From NCBI RefSeq assembly GCF_026191355.1, contig NZ_JAPHOQ010000004.1:219714-283713 (forward strand): a stretch of DNA of 64,000 bases, in the 5' to 3' direction. This document shows positions 63,117 to 64,000 of this stretch, in pieces. How positions within the stretch are numbered: position 1 is the first letter of the stretch; each line of letters begins with the position of its first letter. A program made the translations under genes and the position numbers. The notes below the pieces were generated by a model, which saw only the letters and a list, made by a program, of their open reading frames with translations, was not told the origin of the DNA and ran no database searches. This DNA comes from Legionella sheltonii. Lineage in GTDB: Bacteria > Pseudomonadota > Gammaproteobacteria > Legionellales > Legionellaceae.

Positions 63117-63432
63117 AGTTATTATTGCCTCGTGCGGTTTTTACTCAAAAAAATCCATCTCATGACCTGTATTTGGACTTGATCTTTTTTAATTTTGTCA
63201 TTCCTGAAAAAGCAGGAATCCATTTTTCTAAATATTGTGCCAAATTAAGCTTGACCTGCTGCCTTCGCGGGAAGGACAAAATGGTTACAATTAAGCGAAA
63301 TGAAACCCAGGATCAAAGATTTCCCTCTGAATATTAGAATACAATTTACCTTGGTACAAAGCTAATTTATATTGACACATCAAACCCACAAAGATATGTT
63401 TTGCACACTTTGATCATAATTAATTTTTTAAA
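63117..63432. other. intergenic stretch with short palindrome
   Basis: 316 bases between the divergent OYE gene and the truncated gene at 63433. ATTCCTG (63200-63206) and CAGGAAT (63213-63219) form a small hairpin of the GTCATTCC repeat type. A 70-codon frame at 63125-63337 crosses it and looks like chance. Confidence 0.4.
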
Positions 63433-63840
63433 ATGAAAAATAATACTTTTGATCCATCTTTAGAGCAAAATGAGGCCATGCAAATTGAAGCTCTGCATGA
63501 ACCTGCAAATCAAGACGCTCAAATGAAGCATAATAAAAAACGTAAAGATCTTGATGAGGAAGGCGGTAGAAAAAATGGAAAAAAGGCCCTGGTTAAAAAA
63601 AATGAATCTCTTTCAATAGATACACAGCTATTAAAAAAATTAAGAAGGCAATCGTTCCCTATCCTTGAGGCTCATTATAAAACCAAGCTACTTAATAGTG
63701 TGCAAGTGAAACAAAAACTGGAGGAACTTAGAGGCCAAACAAAAAATCCTGTTGAATTTTTATCAGGGCGTGTTGACAATTTATCCCCACCGGCTACGTG
63801 CCGCGACTTGTTCGCGGCATCCAGGAAATGGTCAAGTTAA
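63433..63840 (+). pseudogene. N-terminal part of a hypothetical protein, apparently truncated by an IS
   Basis: The first 110 residues or so are highly charged (KHNKKRKDLDEEGGRKNGKKA) and then helical (LLKKLRRQSFPILEAHYKTKLL). After VEFLSG, near 63765, the text changes to bases that look like the left end of a mobile element, and the frame ends at 63840 with an unrelated tail (NLSPPATCRDLFAASRKWSS). The tail reads through a palindrome (GCCGCGACTTGTTCGCGGC). The gene is therefore probably cut. Its function is unknown; the remaining part would lie outside the window, beyond the element. Confidence 0.5.
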
Positions 63841-64000
63841 AGATGAACTTAATTCATTGCTCTAATCGATTGATGAATAGAGCAAACTCATAATATATCG
63901 ATTTCAATATCAAGTATAAAACGAGTTTGCAATGGCTAGAACTGATGCTCAGTGATGAGCTATGGTCTAAGCTAAAGGAGATAATGCTACAACATCAGAT
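63766..64000 (+). mobile_element. left part of an IS5-like insertion sequence (continues beyond window)
   Basis: GGGCGTGTTGACA at 63766 resembles the terminal inverted repeat of some IS5-family elements, and a transposase N-terminus follows at 63945. The right end is outside the window, so ends and target duplication cannot be compared. Confidence 0.45.
63945..64000 (+). CDS. IS5-family transposase, N-terminal fragment
   Basis: The open frame from ATG 63945 reads MLSDELWSKLKEIMLQHQ up to the window edge. LSDE-W-L is the usual start of IS5-type (DUF4096-containing) transposases, which continue with a domain that binds the element ends. The frame is also open upstream without a better start; an out-of-frame ATG at 63932 stops after seven codons. 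Only 18 codons are visible. Confidence 0.6.
   Translation, partial: MLSDELWSKLKEIMLQHQ

Overview
The window is AT-rich bacterial DNA that reads as a chromosomal segment of a Legionella-like gammaproteobacterium. The reasons are the housekeeping genes (parE, peptide deformylase, NemA-type reductase), dense short palindromic repeats between genes, and several long helical or coiled-coil proteins without recognisable bacterial homology that look like Dot/Icm type IV effectors. No Dot/Icm gene lies in the window, so every effector call here is an inference from protein character. No rRNA, tRNA or CRISPR array was recognised.

Layout. 1-6.8 kb: end of an alpha/beta hydrolase, a Cys-tailed small protein, an AI-2E family transporter, a VOC protein, a three-domain YbjQ-like tail-anchored protein, an outer-membrane barrel protein and a membrane/coiled-coil protein. 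7-11.5 kb: a GT2-GtrA fusion followed by a GT39-type glycosyltransferase, a secreted polysaccharide deacetylase and a small membrane protein. 11.6-13.4 kb: a four-gene minus-strand run (DUF167, YjbQ, PhnA, DJ-1/PfpI). 13.6-25.5 kb: four consecutive minus-strand effector-like genes, ending with a 2582-residue protein that seems to carry a decayed SecA-like ATPase module. 25.7-34.1 kb: a double-ABC peptide importer ATPase, parE, a membrane/spermidine-synthase-like fusion, a YiiX-like amidase, a VOC protein and a DedA protein.

34.4-36.4 kb: a bufferin-type RiPP cluster (precursor BufA2, MNIO enzyme BufB, partner BufC) with a visible promoter and a hairpin between precursor and enzyme. 36.6-43.2 kb: a cNMP-binding patatin phospholipase, a peptide deformylase with an apparent signal peptide, an acetyltransferase, a HAD phosphatase, an effector-like histidine phosphatase and the C-terminal relic of an LD-carboxypeptidase. 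43.3-47.1 kb: a large surface protein with a barrel, two IPT/TIG domains and seven Ig-like 96-residue repeats, four or five of them nearly identical. 47.5-48.8 kb: a nitroreductase and an exported protein.

49-56.4 kb: two tandem paralogous coiled-coil genes. The first is intact. The second is dead twice over: an in-frame TAA near its start and an IS3-family (IS407-type) insertion with 4-bp target duplications. 56.7-64 kb: a SphA-like outer membrane protein, an FAD monooxygenase, a secreted PTP-like inositol-phosphate phosphatase, an unknown protein, a membrane-anchored alpha/beta hydrolase, an OYE reductase and, at the edge, a gene cut by what looks like an IS5-type element.

The best candidates for undescribed biology are the giant protein with the degenerate SecA-like core, the RHG histidine phosphatase with effector-like tails, the exported deformylase and the tandem coiled-coil pair.
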